From NCBI GenBank assembly GCA_013141415.1, contig JABFQY010000002.1, positions 186,001 to 250,000 on the forward strand: 64,000 bases of DNA. The letters are read 5' to 3'. Under the pieces are notes generated by a model that had not been told where the DNA came from, made no database searches, and saw only the letters and a list, made by a program, of their open reading frames with translations. Each line of letters starts with the position of its first letter. Within the stretch, counting starts at the first letter, position 1. The translations under genes and the position numbers were made by a program. Positions 8,497-16,609 of the stretch are shown piece by piece. The stretch comes from Kiritimatiellaceae bacterium. Its GTDB lineage: Bacteria; Verrucomicrobiota; Kiritimatiellia; Kiritimatiellales; Tichowtungiaceae.

Positions 8497-9090
8497 ATGA
8501 ACAAACTGGTTCAAATCAATGCAACACAGCCCGAGCCGGAAATCATCCGCCGGGCCTGTGCGCTTTTAGAGGCAGGTGAACTGGTCGTGGTGCCGACCGA
8601 AACGGTTTACGGAATCGCCTGCGATCCGGCGCATCTCGAAAAACTTTACGCCGCCAAGGAGCGCGAGCGCGGCAAACCCATCGCGCGGCTGGCCGCCAGC
8701 TTCGAGCAGGTCGAAGCGCTCGGCGCGAAGTTTGGAGTACACGGACTGGCGCTCGCAAAAAAATACTGGCCCGGTTCGCTGACGCTGGTACTGGATACGC
8801 CGGACGGATTGACCGGCTTCCGCGTTCCGGCCCACGAAGTCCCGCTGGCGCTGGCCCGCGCCTTCGGCAAACCTATCGCGCTGACCAGCGCAAATAAAAG
8901 CGGCGGCGCAGATGCCGTTTCGGCGCAAGAAGCTTTTCAGACTCTGAAAAATTCCGTCGCGCTGTTTCTGGATGCCGGAGAATGTTCCGGTAAAGTTCCC
9001 AGCACGGTCGTCCGGTGTCTGGACGGCGGCTTGACGATTTTGCGCGAAGGCGCGGTTTCCAAAGTTGAAATTGAACGGGTGGTCGCATGA
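8497..9090 (+). CDS. L-threonylcarbamoyladenylate synthase (TsaC/Sua5/YrdC family)
   Basis: 197 residues. The family makes threonylcarbamoyl-AMP from threonine, bicarbonate and ATP for the t6A modification at position 37 of ANN-decoding tRNAs. The YrdC domain shows 'VVVPTETVYGIACD', the basic 'KERERGKPIA' (family K-R-----P), 'YWPGSLTLVL', 'FRVPAHEV' and 'ALTSANKSGG', ending with 'STVVRCLDGGLTILREGAV'. It is the short form without the Sua5 C-terminal domain. Its stop overlaps the next start by 4 bases (ATGA), so it is translationally coupled to the phosphatase gene. Confidence 0.93.
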   Translation: MNKLVQINATQPEPEIIRRACALLEAGELVVVPTETVYGIACDPAHLEKLYAAKERERGKPIARLAASFEQVEALGAKFGVHGLALAKKYWPGSLTLVLDTPDGLTGFRVPAHEVPLALARAFGKPIALTSANKSGGADAVSAQEAFQTLKNSVALFLDAGECSGKVPSTVVRCLDGGLTILREGAVSKVEIERVVA

Positions 9091-9545
9091 AAAAGCTGAT
9101 TTTTGTCTGTACCGGCAATACCTGCCGGAGCCCGATGGCCGAAGGGCTGATGAAAAACCTGCTCGGGCCGGATTGCGGCTGGGATATTTCGTCGGCGGGC
9201 GTTCATGCGAACAACGGTTGTCCGGCAAGCTCCGGCGCGGTGGAAGCGCTCCGGATGCTGGGGCTTGATCTGTCCGGCCACTCCAGTCGGCGGTTGACTC
9301 CGGCGTTGGTTCATAACGCCGATTTACTCGTCACCATGACGCGCGGTCACCGCGACGCCATTCTGGCCATCGCGCCGGAAAGCGCGGGCAAAGTTTTCTT
9401 GCTAAAATCGTTCGGAGTTGCACAATGCGCGGCTGATATTTACGACCCGGTCGGGGAGGCGCTGGACGTTTACTGCCGCGTGCGCGACGAAATTGACGCC
9501 GCTTTACCCGACCTGATTCTTTACATGATGGAGCAAAGGAACTGA
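9087..9545 (+). CDS. low-molecular-weight protein tyrosine/arginine phosphatase
   Basis: 152 residues. The P-loop '[14 protein letters not shown]' at the N-terminus carries the nucleophilic Cys and the Arg; in this family a Thr before the second Cys (CTGNTCRS) is typical of the YwlE arginine-phosphatase branch and other prokaryotic members. The acid loop 'DIYDPVG' near the C-terminus provides the catalytic Asp. It is coupled to the tsaC-type gene, the same neighbourhood (ywlC-ywlE) as in Bacillus, and is followed by rpiB one base after its stop, again as in Bacillus (ywlE-ywlF-glyA). Confidence 0.93.
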   Translation: MKKLIFVCTGNTCRSPMAEGLMKNLLGPDCGWDISSAGVHANNGCPASSGAVEALRMLGLDLSGHSSRRLTPALVHNADLLVTMTRGHRDAILAIAPESAGKVFLLKSFGVAQCAADIYDPVGEALDVYCRVRDEIDAALPDLILYMMEQRN

Positions 9546-9546
9546 C

Positions 9547-11229
9547 ATGAAAATCGTTATCGGTGCAGATCACGGCGGCGTAGAGCTGAAAGAAAAATTT
9601 GTATCCCTTCTGAAAACCAAAGGGTTCGAAATCGAAGACGTCGGAACCAACTCCGCCGAATCCGTTGATTATCCCGATTACGCCGCCGCCGTCGCGTGCC
9701 GGGTTTCACAGGGAAAGGCCGACCAGGGAATTCTGATCTGCAATACCGGTATCGGCATGAGCATCACCGCCAACAAATTTCCGCGCGTCCGCGCCGCCGT
9801 CTGCTGTACGCCGGAAATGGCCAAACTGACCCGTATCCACAATGCGTCCAACGTTCTCTGTCTCGGCGCAAACAATGTCGCGGATTCCGTCTCTCTGGAA
9901 ATTCTCGAAGCGTGGCTGGCGAACAAGCCGGAAGCGGGCGGCCGCCACGAGCGGCGCGTCAACAAGATCAAAGCCTTGGGCAAGAGTACCAGCGACGCGA
10001 TCGCGCTCTATGACGCCGATCCGGAAATGTACAAAATTCTCCGCGACGAAAACGTCCGGCAGAAAAACAACATTGAGCTGATCGCCTCCGAAAACATTGT
10101 CAGTCAGGCCGTGCGTGAAGCGCAGGGTTCGCGCCTGACCAACAAATATGCCGAAGGGTATCCGGGCAAGCGCTGGTACAACGGTTGCGAATACGCCGAC
10201 GAAGCCGAGCGGCTCGCCATCGACCGCGCCAAACAACTGTTCGGTGCCGAGCACGTCAACGTACAGCCGCACTGCGGCAGCAGTGCCAATATGGCGGTCT
10301 ACTACGCCATGCTGCAGCCGGGTGACACCATTCTCGCCATGAGTCTCGCCGAAGGCGGACACCTGACCCACGGTCACCCGATGAATTTTTCCGGCCGCTT
10401 TTTCAAAATCATCCCGTACGGCGTACGGAAAGACACCGAGCAGATTGATTACGACGAGCTGCAGCGTCTTGCGGAAGAACACAAGCCGCGCATGCTGGTC
10501 GCCGGAGCCAGCGCTTATTCGCGTATCATTGATTTCAAGCGGATGCGGAAAATCGCCGACTCTGTCGGCGCTTACTTCACCGTGGACATGGCGCACATCG
10601 CCGGTCTGGTCGCCGCCGGGTGCCATCCGAGTCCCGTGCCGGAAGCGGACTTTGTTACAACCACAACGCACAAAACGCTGCGCGGCCCGCGCGGCGGCAT
10701 GATTCTCTGCAAAGAAAAATTCGCTGCCGATATCGACCGGCAGGTTTTCCCCGGCATTCAGGGCGGCCCGCTGATGCACGTCATCGCCGCGAAAGCCGTC
10801 GCTTTCGGCGAAGCGCTGACGCCGGAATTTAACGCCTACCAGCAACAGGTCGTCAAAAATGCCAAGGCGCTGGCCGAAGCCATGCAGGCCAACGGATTCC
10901 GTATCGTTTCCGGCGGCACCGACAATCACCTGATGCTGGTGGATGTCAGCTCATGCGGGTTGACCGGTAAGGATGTGGCCAATGCGCTGGACAAGGCGTC
11001 GATCACTGCCAATAAAAACGGCATACCGTTTGACCAGAAGAGTCCGTTCGTCACCTCCGGCGTGCGGCTCGGAACTCCGGCGGTCACCACGCGCGGCATG
11101 AAGGAAGCGGACATGGTGCAGATCGCCAATTTTTTCAAAGCCGTCACCGACACTATGGCGGACGAAAAGAAGCTGGCGGAAATTCGCGCAGAAGTCATCG
11201 CGTTCTCCAACCGTTTTCCTCTGCTGTAA
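9547..11229 (+). CDS. fused ribose-5-phosphate isomerase B - serine hydroxymethyltransferase
   Basis: One 560-residue frame holds two enzymes. Residues 1 to about 148 are RpiB: '[12 protein letters not shown]' (active Asp/His), 'DYPDYA', '[17 protein letters not shown]' with the catalytic Cys at residue 65, and 'NVLCLGANN'. Residues from about 155 to the end are SHMT: '[12 protein letters not shown]', '[17 protein letters not shown]', '[15 protein letters not shown]', the PLP-binding Lys at residue 376 in '[14 protein letters not shown]', and '[14 protein letters not shown]'. RpiB interconverts ribose- and ribulose-5-phosphate; SHMT makes glycine and methylene-THF. In Bacillus rpiB (ywlF) and glyA are adjacent genes; here the stop and restart between them are gone. 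Both active sites look complete. Confidence 0.95.
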   Translation: MKIVIGADHGGVELKEKFVSLLKTKGFEIEDVGTNSAESVDYPDYAAAVACRVSQGKADQGILICNTGIGMSITANKFPRVRAAVCCTPEMAKLTRIHNASNVLCLGANNVADSVSLEILEAWLANKPEAGGRHERRVNKIKALGKSTSDAIALYDADPEMYKILRDENVRQKNNIELIASENIVSQAVREAQGSRLTNKYAEGYPGKRWYNGCEYADEAERLAIDRAKQLFGAEHVNVQPHCGSSANMAVYYAMLQPGDTILAMSLAEGGHLTHGHPMNFSGRFFKIIPYGVRKDTEQIDYDELQRLAEEHKPRMLVAGASAYSRIIDFKRMRKIADSVGAYFTVDMAHIAGLVAAGCHPSPVPEADFVTTTTHKTLRGPRGGMILCKEKFAADIDRQVFPGIQGGPLMHVIAAKAVAFGEALTPEFNAYQQQVVKNAKALAEAMQANGFRIVSGGTDNHLMLVDVSSCGLTGKDVANALDKASITANKNGIPFDQKSPFVTSGVRLGTPAVTTRGMKEADMVQIANFFKAVTDTMADEKKLAEIRAEVIAFSNRFPLL

Positions 11230-11231
11230 TG

Positions 11232-11660
11232 CTATTCCGTGTACGGAGGAAACGGGCTTGGGAGACCGACCAGCGTGTTGAACGCCTGCGGAGTGATTCC
11301 GGGCACTGAAGTTTTCTTGAATCCGTTGGTGCCGGCGATCGCCGCGATTTCCACGCCGGGCACCTTAAGAATCGGCGACGAACCGGGTGCGGCGGACGGC
11401 AGAGGGCGGTTGAGCAGATTCATCCCGAGGAAAATTACAAAGAGTGCGGCGATACCATAACGCGGCTGGGCCACCATCCACCCGAAGCTCTTATCGGGAA
11501 AAAGCAGCAGCGACGGGTCGTTGTTGGTTGTGCGAACCGCGCGCATGGTATTTTGAATGTTCTTTTCGACCCGGTTCGCGTCCGGCCGTTCATAGGTTTT
11601 GAGCGCCAGCAGACCGGCAATATTCAGTTCCGGAGTTTCGGATTTTTTGGTGTTGCTCAT
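11232..11660 (-). CDS. small single-pass membrane protein, probable partner of the ECF sigma factor
   Basis: 142 residues. A soluble N-terminal part of about 70 residues is followed by one membrane segment ('YGIAALFVIFLGMNLLN') and a Pro/Gly-rich outer tail. I recognise no family and no HxxxCxxC zinc-type anti-sigma motif. Its start overlaps the sigma factor stop by 4 bases (ATGA on the minus strand), the usual arrangement of a sigma/anti-sigma pair, so an anti-sigma role is inferred from position and membrane topology only. Confidence 0.6.
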   Translation of the reverse strand: MSNTKKSETPELNIAGLLALKTYERPDANRVEKNIQNTMRAVRTTNNDPSLLLFPDKSFGWMVAQPRYGIAALFVIFLGMNLLNRPLPSAAPGSSPILKVPGVEIAAIAGTNGFKKTSVPGITPQAFNTLVGLPSPFPPYTE

Positions 11661-12262
11661 TTTACAAACTCCGCCAGTTCCGCCTGTAGCTGTTTGTGCG
11701 CATAAAACAACCTTGAGCGGACTGTTCCTTCCGAGCAGCGCATTACTTCGGCAGTTTCCGCGTGGGACAGTCCCTGAATATCATGCATCGCGACCACGGC
11801 TCTTTGCTTCTCGGACAGCTTGAGCATCGCCGCGTTCATTTTTTCCTGGAATTCGCTCAGGCTCATTTTCCGCAAAACCGATCCTTTGCTGGAAAACTCG
11901 CGGTAGGATTCGGACGTTTTAATATCCGGATCGAACTCGTCAAAAGATACCGTCTGCCGGCGGTTGCGCCGCTTACGGAAGTTGATGGTGCGATTCAATG
12001 CAATGCGGTAAATCCATGTATAAAAGCTGGACTGTTCACGGAAGTGTCCGAGGGCTTTCCACGCTTTGACAAAAACCTCCTGAACCAGATCTTCGGCATC
12101 TTCGCGGCTGCTGGTCATGCCGTAAATGAGTCCGTAAATTTTGCTGTGATAACGCCGAACCAGTTCTTCGTAGGCGGCAATGTCGCCGGTCTGTGAACGA
12201 TGCACCAGTTCAAGGTCGTCCGGGCCGCCGAAACTCGGTTGTGTTTTTGATTCGTCGCTCAT
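11657..12262 (-). CDS. ECF-type sigma-70 factor
   Basis: 201 residues from ATG 12262. Region 2 shows 'YEELVRRYHSKIYGLIYGM' and 'DAEDLVQEVFVKAWKALGHF' then 'FYTWIYRIALNRTINFRKRRNRR' (region 2.4). Region 4 shows 'LSEKQRAVVAMHDIQGLSHAETAEVMRCSEGTVRSRLFYAHKQL' split over the helix-turn-helix. The frame is open upstream to an ATG at 12271 and beyond, but only 12262 has a GGA-rich stretch before it. That stretch is part of a 17-bp palindrome (12265-12281), so initiation or transcription may be regulated through it. Target promoters unknown. Confidence 0.92.
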   Translation of the reverse strand: MSDESKTQPSFGGPDDLELVHRSQTGDIAAYEELVRRYHSKIYGLIYGMTSSREDAEDLVQEVFVKAWKALGHFREQSSFYTWIYRIALNRTINFRKRRNRRQTVSFDEFDPDIKTSESYREFSSKGSVLRKMSLSEFQEKMNAAMLKLSEKQRAVVAMHDIQGLSHAETAEVMRCSEGTVRSRLFYAHKQLQAELAEFVK

Positions 12263-12264
12263 TT

Positions 12265-12281
12265 TTTCCATCGTTTGGAAA
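12265..12281. promoter_or_regulatory. 17-bp palindrome TTTCCA-N5-TGGAAA at the sigma factor start
   Basis: TTTCCATCGTTTGGAAA, one copy of a recurrent motif in this window (consensus TTTCC(A/G)A-N3-T(T/C)GGAAA). It directly precedes the chosen start codon of the ECF sigma gene, where a bound protein could block transcription or translation initiation. Confidence 0.5.
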
Positions 12282-12346
12282 AACGGGGTTTGTTTTATTC
12301 CAAAGCTTGAACTGCTTGTAGCAGGTTTCTTAAACCTTGGAAAAAG

Positions 12347-12379
12347 AAAAGCGCCCCGAAAAATTCCGGGGCGCTTTTT
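12347..12379 (-). terminator. rho-independent terminator of ppdK
   Basis: The stem AAAAGCGCCCCG / CGGGGCGCTTTT (12347-12358 and 12367-12378) lies just past the ppdK stop codon and is followed on the minus strand by a T-rich tract. It separates ppdK from the sigma factor gene. Confidence 0.9.
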
Positions 12380-12401
12380 GAACCGTTTGACCGGTTCGGG
12401 C

Positions 12402-15155
12402 CTAGCCCTGAATGGCGGCCTGCGCGGCAGCCAGACGGGCGATCGGTACGCGGAACGGCGAACAGCTGACATAGTTCAGTCCGGCTTTGCAGCAGAACTT
12501 CACGCTGGCCGGGTCGCCGCCGTGTTCACCGCAGATCCCGCACTTGAGATCCGGACGGGTCGAGCGGCCTTTTTCCACGCCCATCTGCACCAGCTGGCCT
12601 ACGCCGCGCTGGTCGAGGTGCTGGAACGGGTCGCACGGCAACAGTTTTTCCTGCAGGTAGTCCGGCAGGAACGAGCCGATATCGTCGCGGCTGAACCCGA
12701 AGGTCATCTGTGTCAGGTCGTTGGTGCCGAAGCTGAAGAACTCGGCGGTTTCGGCCAGTTCGTCAGCGGTCAGCGCGGCGCGCGGAATTTCGATCATCGT
12801 GCCGACCATATATTTCAGCTTCACGCCTTCTTTCTTGATCACTTCTTCGGCCGTTTCGCGGACGATCTTCACAAGGAAGTCGAGCTCGGCTTTGGCGCCG
12901 ACGAGCGGGATCATGATTTCCGGCAGAACTTTGACTTTTTTCTTGGCCTTGCCGACTTTACAGGCGGCGGCGATGATCGCGGTCGTCTGCATGACGCAGA
13001 GTTCCGGATAGGTTACCGAGAGACGGCAGCCGCGGTGTCCGAGCATCGGATTGAATTCATGCAGCTGCTGGACGCGATCCGCAACCTGTTTTGCCGGAAC
13101 ATTCAGACGTTTCGCCATTTCGGCCTGATCTTTCGCGGTATGCGGAACGAATTCATGCAACGGCGGATCGAGCAGGCGCACGGTTACCGGCAGGCCATCC
13201 ATCGCCTTGAAGATGCCTTCGAAATCTTTCTGCTGCAACTTGAGCAGTTTAGCGAGAGCTTTCTTCCGGCCCGCTTCGTCGTCGGCAATGATGAACTCGC
13301 GGATCGCCCAGATACGGTCGCCTTCGAAGAACATGTGCTCGGTACGGCAGAGGCCGATTCCTTCGGCACCGAATTCGCGGGCGTTCTGAGCGTCTTTCGG
13401 TGTGTCGGCATTGGTGCGGACGTTGATCTTGCGGTGAGCGTCCGACCACTGGGAAATCTGTTCGTACATTTTGTAGATCGGGTGTTTCTTGGCGGCGGCG
13501 TTGTTGTCCACCACGCCGGAAACGACCGGGCTCGACTGCGTCGGAATCTGGCCTTCATAAACCATACCGGTTGATCCGTTCAGGCTGATGAAGTCGCCCG
13601 CTTTGTAGGCTTTCTTGCCGACGGTGACGGTGCGTTTCTTATAGTCGATTTGCAGAGCGCCAGCGCCGCAAATACAGCACTTGCCCCAGCCGCGGGCAAC
13701 AACCGCCGCGTGGGAGGTCATGCCGCCAGTCGAGGTGAGTACGCCCTGTGCCGCCCACATGCCGCCGACATCTTCGGGGCTGGTTTCGTGGCGGACGAGA
13801 ATAACCTGCGCTTTCGGATCTTTCGCTACGGCCGCTTCGGCTTCTTTGGCGTCGAAAACAATCTTACCGACAGCAGCACCGGGTCCTGCGGGCATCGCCG
13901 TGGTGATCAGCTTGGCTTTCTTTTCAGCCGCAATGTCGAAGATCGGGAACAGCAACTGTTCGAGGTCTTCGCCGGAAACGGTCATGATCGCTTCCTTCTG
14001 CGTCAGAATTTTGGAAAGCGCCTTGCCGGTGTAAACATCTTTCCCGTTGACCATTTCAACAGCCCAGCGGACGCCAGCCAGACCGGTGCGCTTGGCATTG
14101 CGGGTCTGCAACATCCAAAGCTTGCCTTCCTGAACGGTGAATTCCACGTCCTGCGGATATTTGTAGTGCTTCTCGAGACGGTCCATAATCTTGAGCAGGT
14201 CGGCGTGCGCCTTTTTCCAGATCGGAGATTTTTCGTTCGGCATGTCGTCGATATTTTTCGGAGTGCGGATGCCAGCCACCACGTCTTCGCCCTGCGCGTT
14301 GATGAGATATTCGCCCATCGGCTTGCTGTCGCCTGTTCCACCGTCACGGGTGAAGGCCACGCCGGTACCGGACTCGTCGCCCATGTTGCCGAAGACCATC
14401 GCCTGAACGTTTACGGCCGTGCCGAGCAGGCCGGTGACCTTATTGATCTGGCGGTATTTTTCAGCGCGCTCAGAGTTCCACGAACCGAATACGGCCTGAA
14501 TGGAGAGATTGAGCTGTTCCATCGGATCCTGCGGGAACGGCTTTTTGACATGCGCCTGATAGACCTTCTTATAGATGTCAACCAGCTCCTTGAGCTGTTC
14601 GGCGGTCAGGTCGGTGTCTTCTTTGGCTTTATATTTTTTCTTCAGCTTTTCGATTTCGACTTCGAAGTGGTGGTGTTCGAGATCGGTATAGGGGCCCATC
14701 ACGACGTCACCGAACATGTCGATGAAGCGGCGGTAGCAGTCCCACGCGGTGCGCTCATTGCCGGTCTGCTTGATGAACCCGAGAACCGATTTGTCGTTCA
14801 GGCCGAGATTGAGAACGGTGTCCATCATGCCGGGCATCGAGATCGCGGCGCCGGAGCGGACAGAGACGAGCAGCGGATCACTCGGATCGCCGAGCTTTTT
14901 GCCCATCAGTTTTTCGAATTTGCTGAGGGTCTTTTTGAGCTGTTCTTCCATGCCTTCCGGATATTTGCCGCCGCTCTTGCTGTAGCAGGCGCAGGCTTCG
15001 GTGGAAATCGTCAGGCCGGGAGGAACCGGAAGTCCGGCATTGGCCATTTCGGCAAGATTGGCGCCTTTGCCGCCGAGAATTGCCTTCATCGTTTTGTCGC
15101 CTTCGGTATGTTCCTTACCGAATCCGTAGAAGTACACGTACTGTTTGTTCGCCAT
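12402..15155 (-). CDS. ppdK: pyruvate, phosphate dikinase
   Basis: 917 residues from ATG 15155, which has a GGAGAG Shine-Dalgarno. PPDK interconverts pyruvate + ATP + Pi and PEP + AMP + PPi, a pyrophosphate-dependent glycolytic/gluconeogenic switch. Seen in order: the nucleotide-grasp domain ('GGKGANLAEM', 'VSVRSGAAISMPGMMDTVLN', 'QDVEFTVQEGKLWMLQTRNAKRT'), the phosphohistidine swivel domain ('GGMTSHAAVVARGWGKCC' with the catalytic His), and the PEP-binding TIM barrel ('GIGLCRTEHMFF', 'NDLTQMTFGFSRDD', 'CGICGEHGGDP' with the catalytic Cys). Ends 'VPIARLAAAQAAI' as usual. The gene is a single transcript bounded by a terminator. Confidence 0.98.
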   Translation of the reverse strand: MANKQYVYFYGFGKEHTEGDKTMKAILGGKGANLAEMANAGLPVPPGLTISTEACACYSKSGGKYPEGMEEQLKKTLSKFEKLMGKKLGDPSDPLLVSVRSGAAISMPGMMDTVLNLGLNDKSVLGFIKQTGNERTAWDCYRRFIDMFGDVVMGPYTDLEHHHFEVEIEKLKKKYKAKEDTDLTAEQLKELVDIYKKVYQAHVKKPFPQDPMEQLNLSIQAVFGSWNSERAEKYRQINKVTGLLGTAVNVQAMVFGNMGDESGTGVAFTRDGGTGDSKPMGEYLINAQGEDVVAGIRTPKNIDDMPNEKSPIWKKAHADLLKIMDRLEKHYKYPQDVEFTVQEGKLWMLQTRNAKRTGLAGVRWAVEMVNGKDVYTGKALSKILTQKEAIMTVSGEDLEQLLFPIFDIAAEKKAKLITTAMPAGPGAAVGKIVFDAKEAEAAVAKDPKAQVILVRHETSPEDVGGMWAAQGVLTSTGGMTSHAAVVARGWGKCCICGAGALQIDYKKRTVTVGKKAYKAGDFISLNGSTGMVYEGQIPTQSSPVVSGVVDNNAAAKKHPIYKMYEQISQWSDAHRKINVRTNADTPKDAQNAREFGAEGIGLCRTEHMFFEGDRIWAIREFIIADDEAGRKKALAKLLKLQQKDFEGIFKAMDGLPVTVRLLDPPLHEFVPHTAKDQAEMAKRLNVPAKQVADRVQQLHEFNPMLGHRGCRLSVTYPELCVMQTTAIIAAACKVGKAKKKVKVLPEIMIPLVGAKAELDFLVKIVRETAEEVIKKEGVKLKYMVGTMIEIPRAALTADELAETAEFFSFGTNDLTQMTFGFSRDDIGSFLPDYLQEKLLPCDPFQHLDQRGVGQLVQMGVEKGRSTRPDLKCGICGEHGGDPASVKFCCKAGLNYVSCSPFRVPIARLAAAQAAIQG

Positions 15156-15265
15156 CGAGTCTCTCCTGGTTGGGTTCCGCTTCACTTGATCCATATTTTC
15201 AAAAAAAGACGCGCCATGCTAGCAGAGCATGCGGGTGTGTCAAGGCAGGTTTGGGCCGCGGCAGG

Positions 15266-16549
15266 CTATTCGGCCGGGCGTTCGAAATGAAACACTTCGC
15301 TTTTCACGGCGATCTCATCGATGTCGGAAATTCCGTCGCCGTTGCTGTCGGCTTTTGAATGAACGTATTCATACGCGCCGATATCGGCCCGCGCATTGCC
15401 GTTATTGTTGCCGTCGAGAATGCGCGGATGCCCGACCAGATCAACAGCCAGAAACGTCTTGGTGCCCGCGTCGATCAACGGAGAATCAAAGGTCGGCAGG
15501 AAAACGCCCTGATCGGTATTCTTAAAGCCCGGCTCCACGCCGCTGTTCCCCGGCCCGTAGCCTTTGGGCATACTGCAACAGTAGCTCATCTCCACTTCGA
15601 TAAAATTGTGATCGCCCACCAGCGTCTGATTATGGTGCAGCACCGTATTCTGCGCCTTGCCGAACGCCGCGCCGCCGCCCATCACTTCCGCACGGTTGTG
15701 CGTCACCGTGCAGTTGAACAGTTCGCTGTGGTGCGTGCCCCCGCCGTACCGTCCGGCGCGGTTATACTGGATCAAACAGCTCCCTAGCCGCGCGCGGCTG
15801 ACGCCGCCGCCGGAACGCCGCGCCGTATTGCCGGAAAACACACACTGCATCGCGTTGCCGCCGTAAAGTCCGCCGCCGTACCACAGCGCCGTATTGCTGA
15901 CGACCGTGCAGTTCACCAGCACGCCGCCCGGCTCGCTCCAGACCCCGCCGCCGGAAAGCGCCGTAAACTTATTACCCTCCGGCCCCTCTTTCATCGTCTC
16001 GCCGCCGGAAATGGTGAAGCCGACCACCTGCACGCCGTTGGTCATATAAATACAGCGCGTCGAAGGGCCGCCCGCGATGATCGTCACCTCCGGCCCCTTC
16101 TCGCTGCGTAACGTCAGCGGCTTATCAATCACCAGCCGCGTCGCCGGACCTTCCTGATTCAGCTGGCGACCGCCCATATCATAAATTCCAGGAGCCACCA
16201 CGATCTCGTCGCCCGGACTGGCTTTATCAATAACCATCTGGAGTGTATCGGGCGCATTTTTCGGCACATAAATTGTTCTGGGAACCGGAGCCATCGGCGT
16301 CACATAAAGCGGGCCGCGCAACGGGCCGCCGCCGCCGAACTCCGCCGCGTTGGTAAACGCCGCAGACACCGTATCGTTCGGATCGCGGAACTGAGCAACG
16401 ATTTTCGCGAGCTCCGTCGCCTGAATCTCGGTCAGCGCCTGAAGAACCTCAGGCAGCGGGGGCAGCGGGGGGATCTGTTCTTCGATTTGCTGGGCAGACA
16501 AAGCAGATGTCGCCAGCAATGATACCATCACAACAACTTTTGTTTTCAT
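15266..16549 (-). CDS. secreted right-handed beta-helix protein
   Basis: 427 residues with a signal peptide ('MKTKVVVMVSLLATSALSAQQ'). From about residue 90, 'IYVPKNAPDTLQMVIDKASPGDEIVVAPGIYD' marks the DUF1565-like start of a pectate-lyase-like parallel beta-helix, followed by repeated 'GGG' turn motifs ('NTALWYGGGLYGGN', 'NTARRSGGGVSRA', 'NRAGRYGGGTHHS', 'NRAEVMGGGAAF'). The segment 'DSPLIDAGT' near residue 370 followed by 'ILDGNNNGNARADIGAYEY' is the choice-of-anchor Q type end, and 'DSNGDGISDIDE' is a calcium-binding-like type 3 repeat. Likely a surface or secreted polysaccharide-binding protein; no catalytic residues can be assigned. Confidence 0.8.
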   Translation of the reverse strand: MKTKVVVMVSLLATSALSAQQIEEQIPPLPPLPEVLQALTEIQATELAKIVAQFRDPNDTVSAAFTNAAEFGGGGPLRGPLYVTPMAPVPRTIYVPKNAPDTLQMVIDKASPGDEIVVAPGIYDMGGRQLNQEGPATRLVIDKPLTLRSEKGPEVTIIAGGPSTRCIYMTNGVQVVGFTISGGETMKEGPEGNKFTALSGGGVWSEPGGVLVNCTVVSNTALWYGGGLYGGNAMQCVFSGNTARRSGGGVSRARLGSCLIQYNRAGRYGGGTHHSELFNCTVTHNRAEVMGGGAAFGKAQNTVLHHNQTLVGDHNFIEVEMSYCCSMPKGYGPGNSGVEPGFKNTDQGVFLPTFDSPLIDAGTKTFLAVDLVGHPRILDGNNNGNARADIGAYEYVHSKADSNGDGISDIDEIAVKSEVFHFERPAE

Positions 16550-16609
16550 AGATGCCTCGCTTTTAACCGTGGGCTGGTTTCTACCTGATTTTCATAAACT
16601 TTGGAACTG

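Noticed and set aside
12180-13574. Long + strand frames opposite ppdK (also 13650-15290)
   Set aside because: They are shadows of the ppdK codon pattern: Phe/Asp/His-rich translations with no recognisable domain, typical of GC-rich antisense frames.
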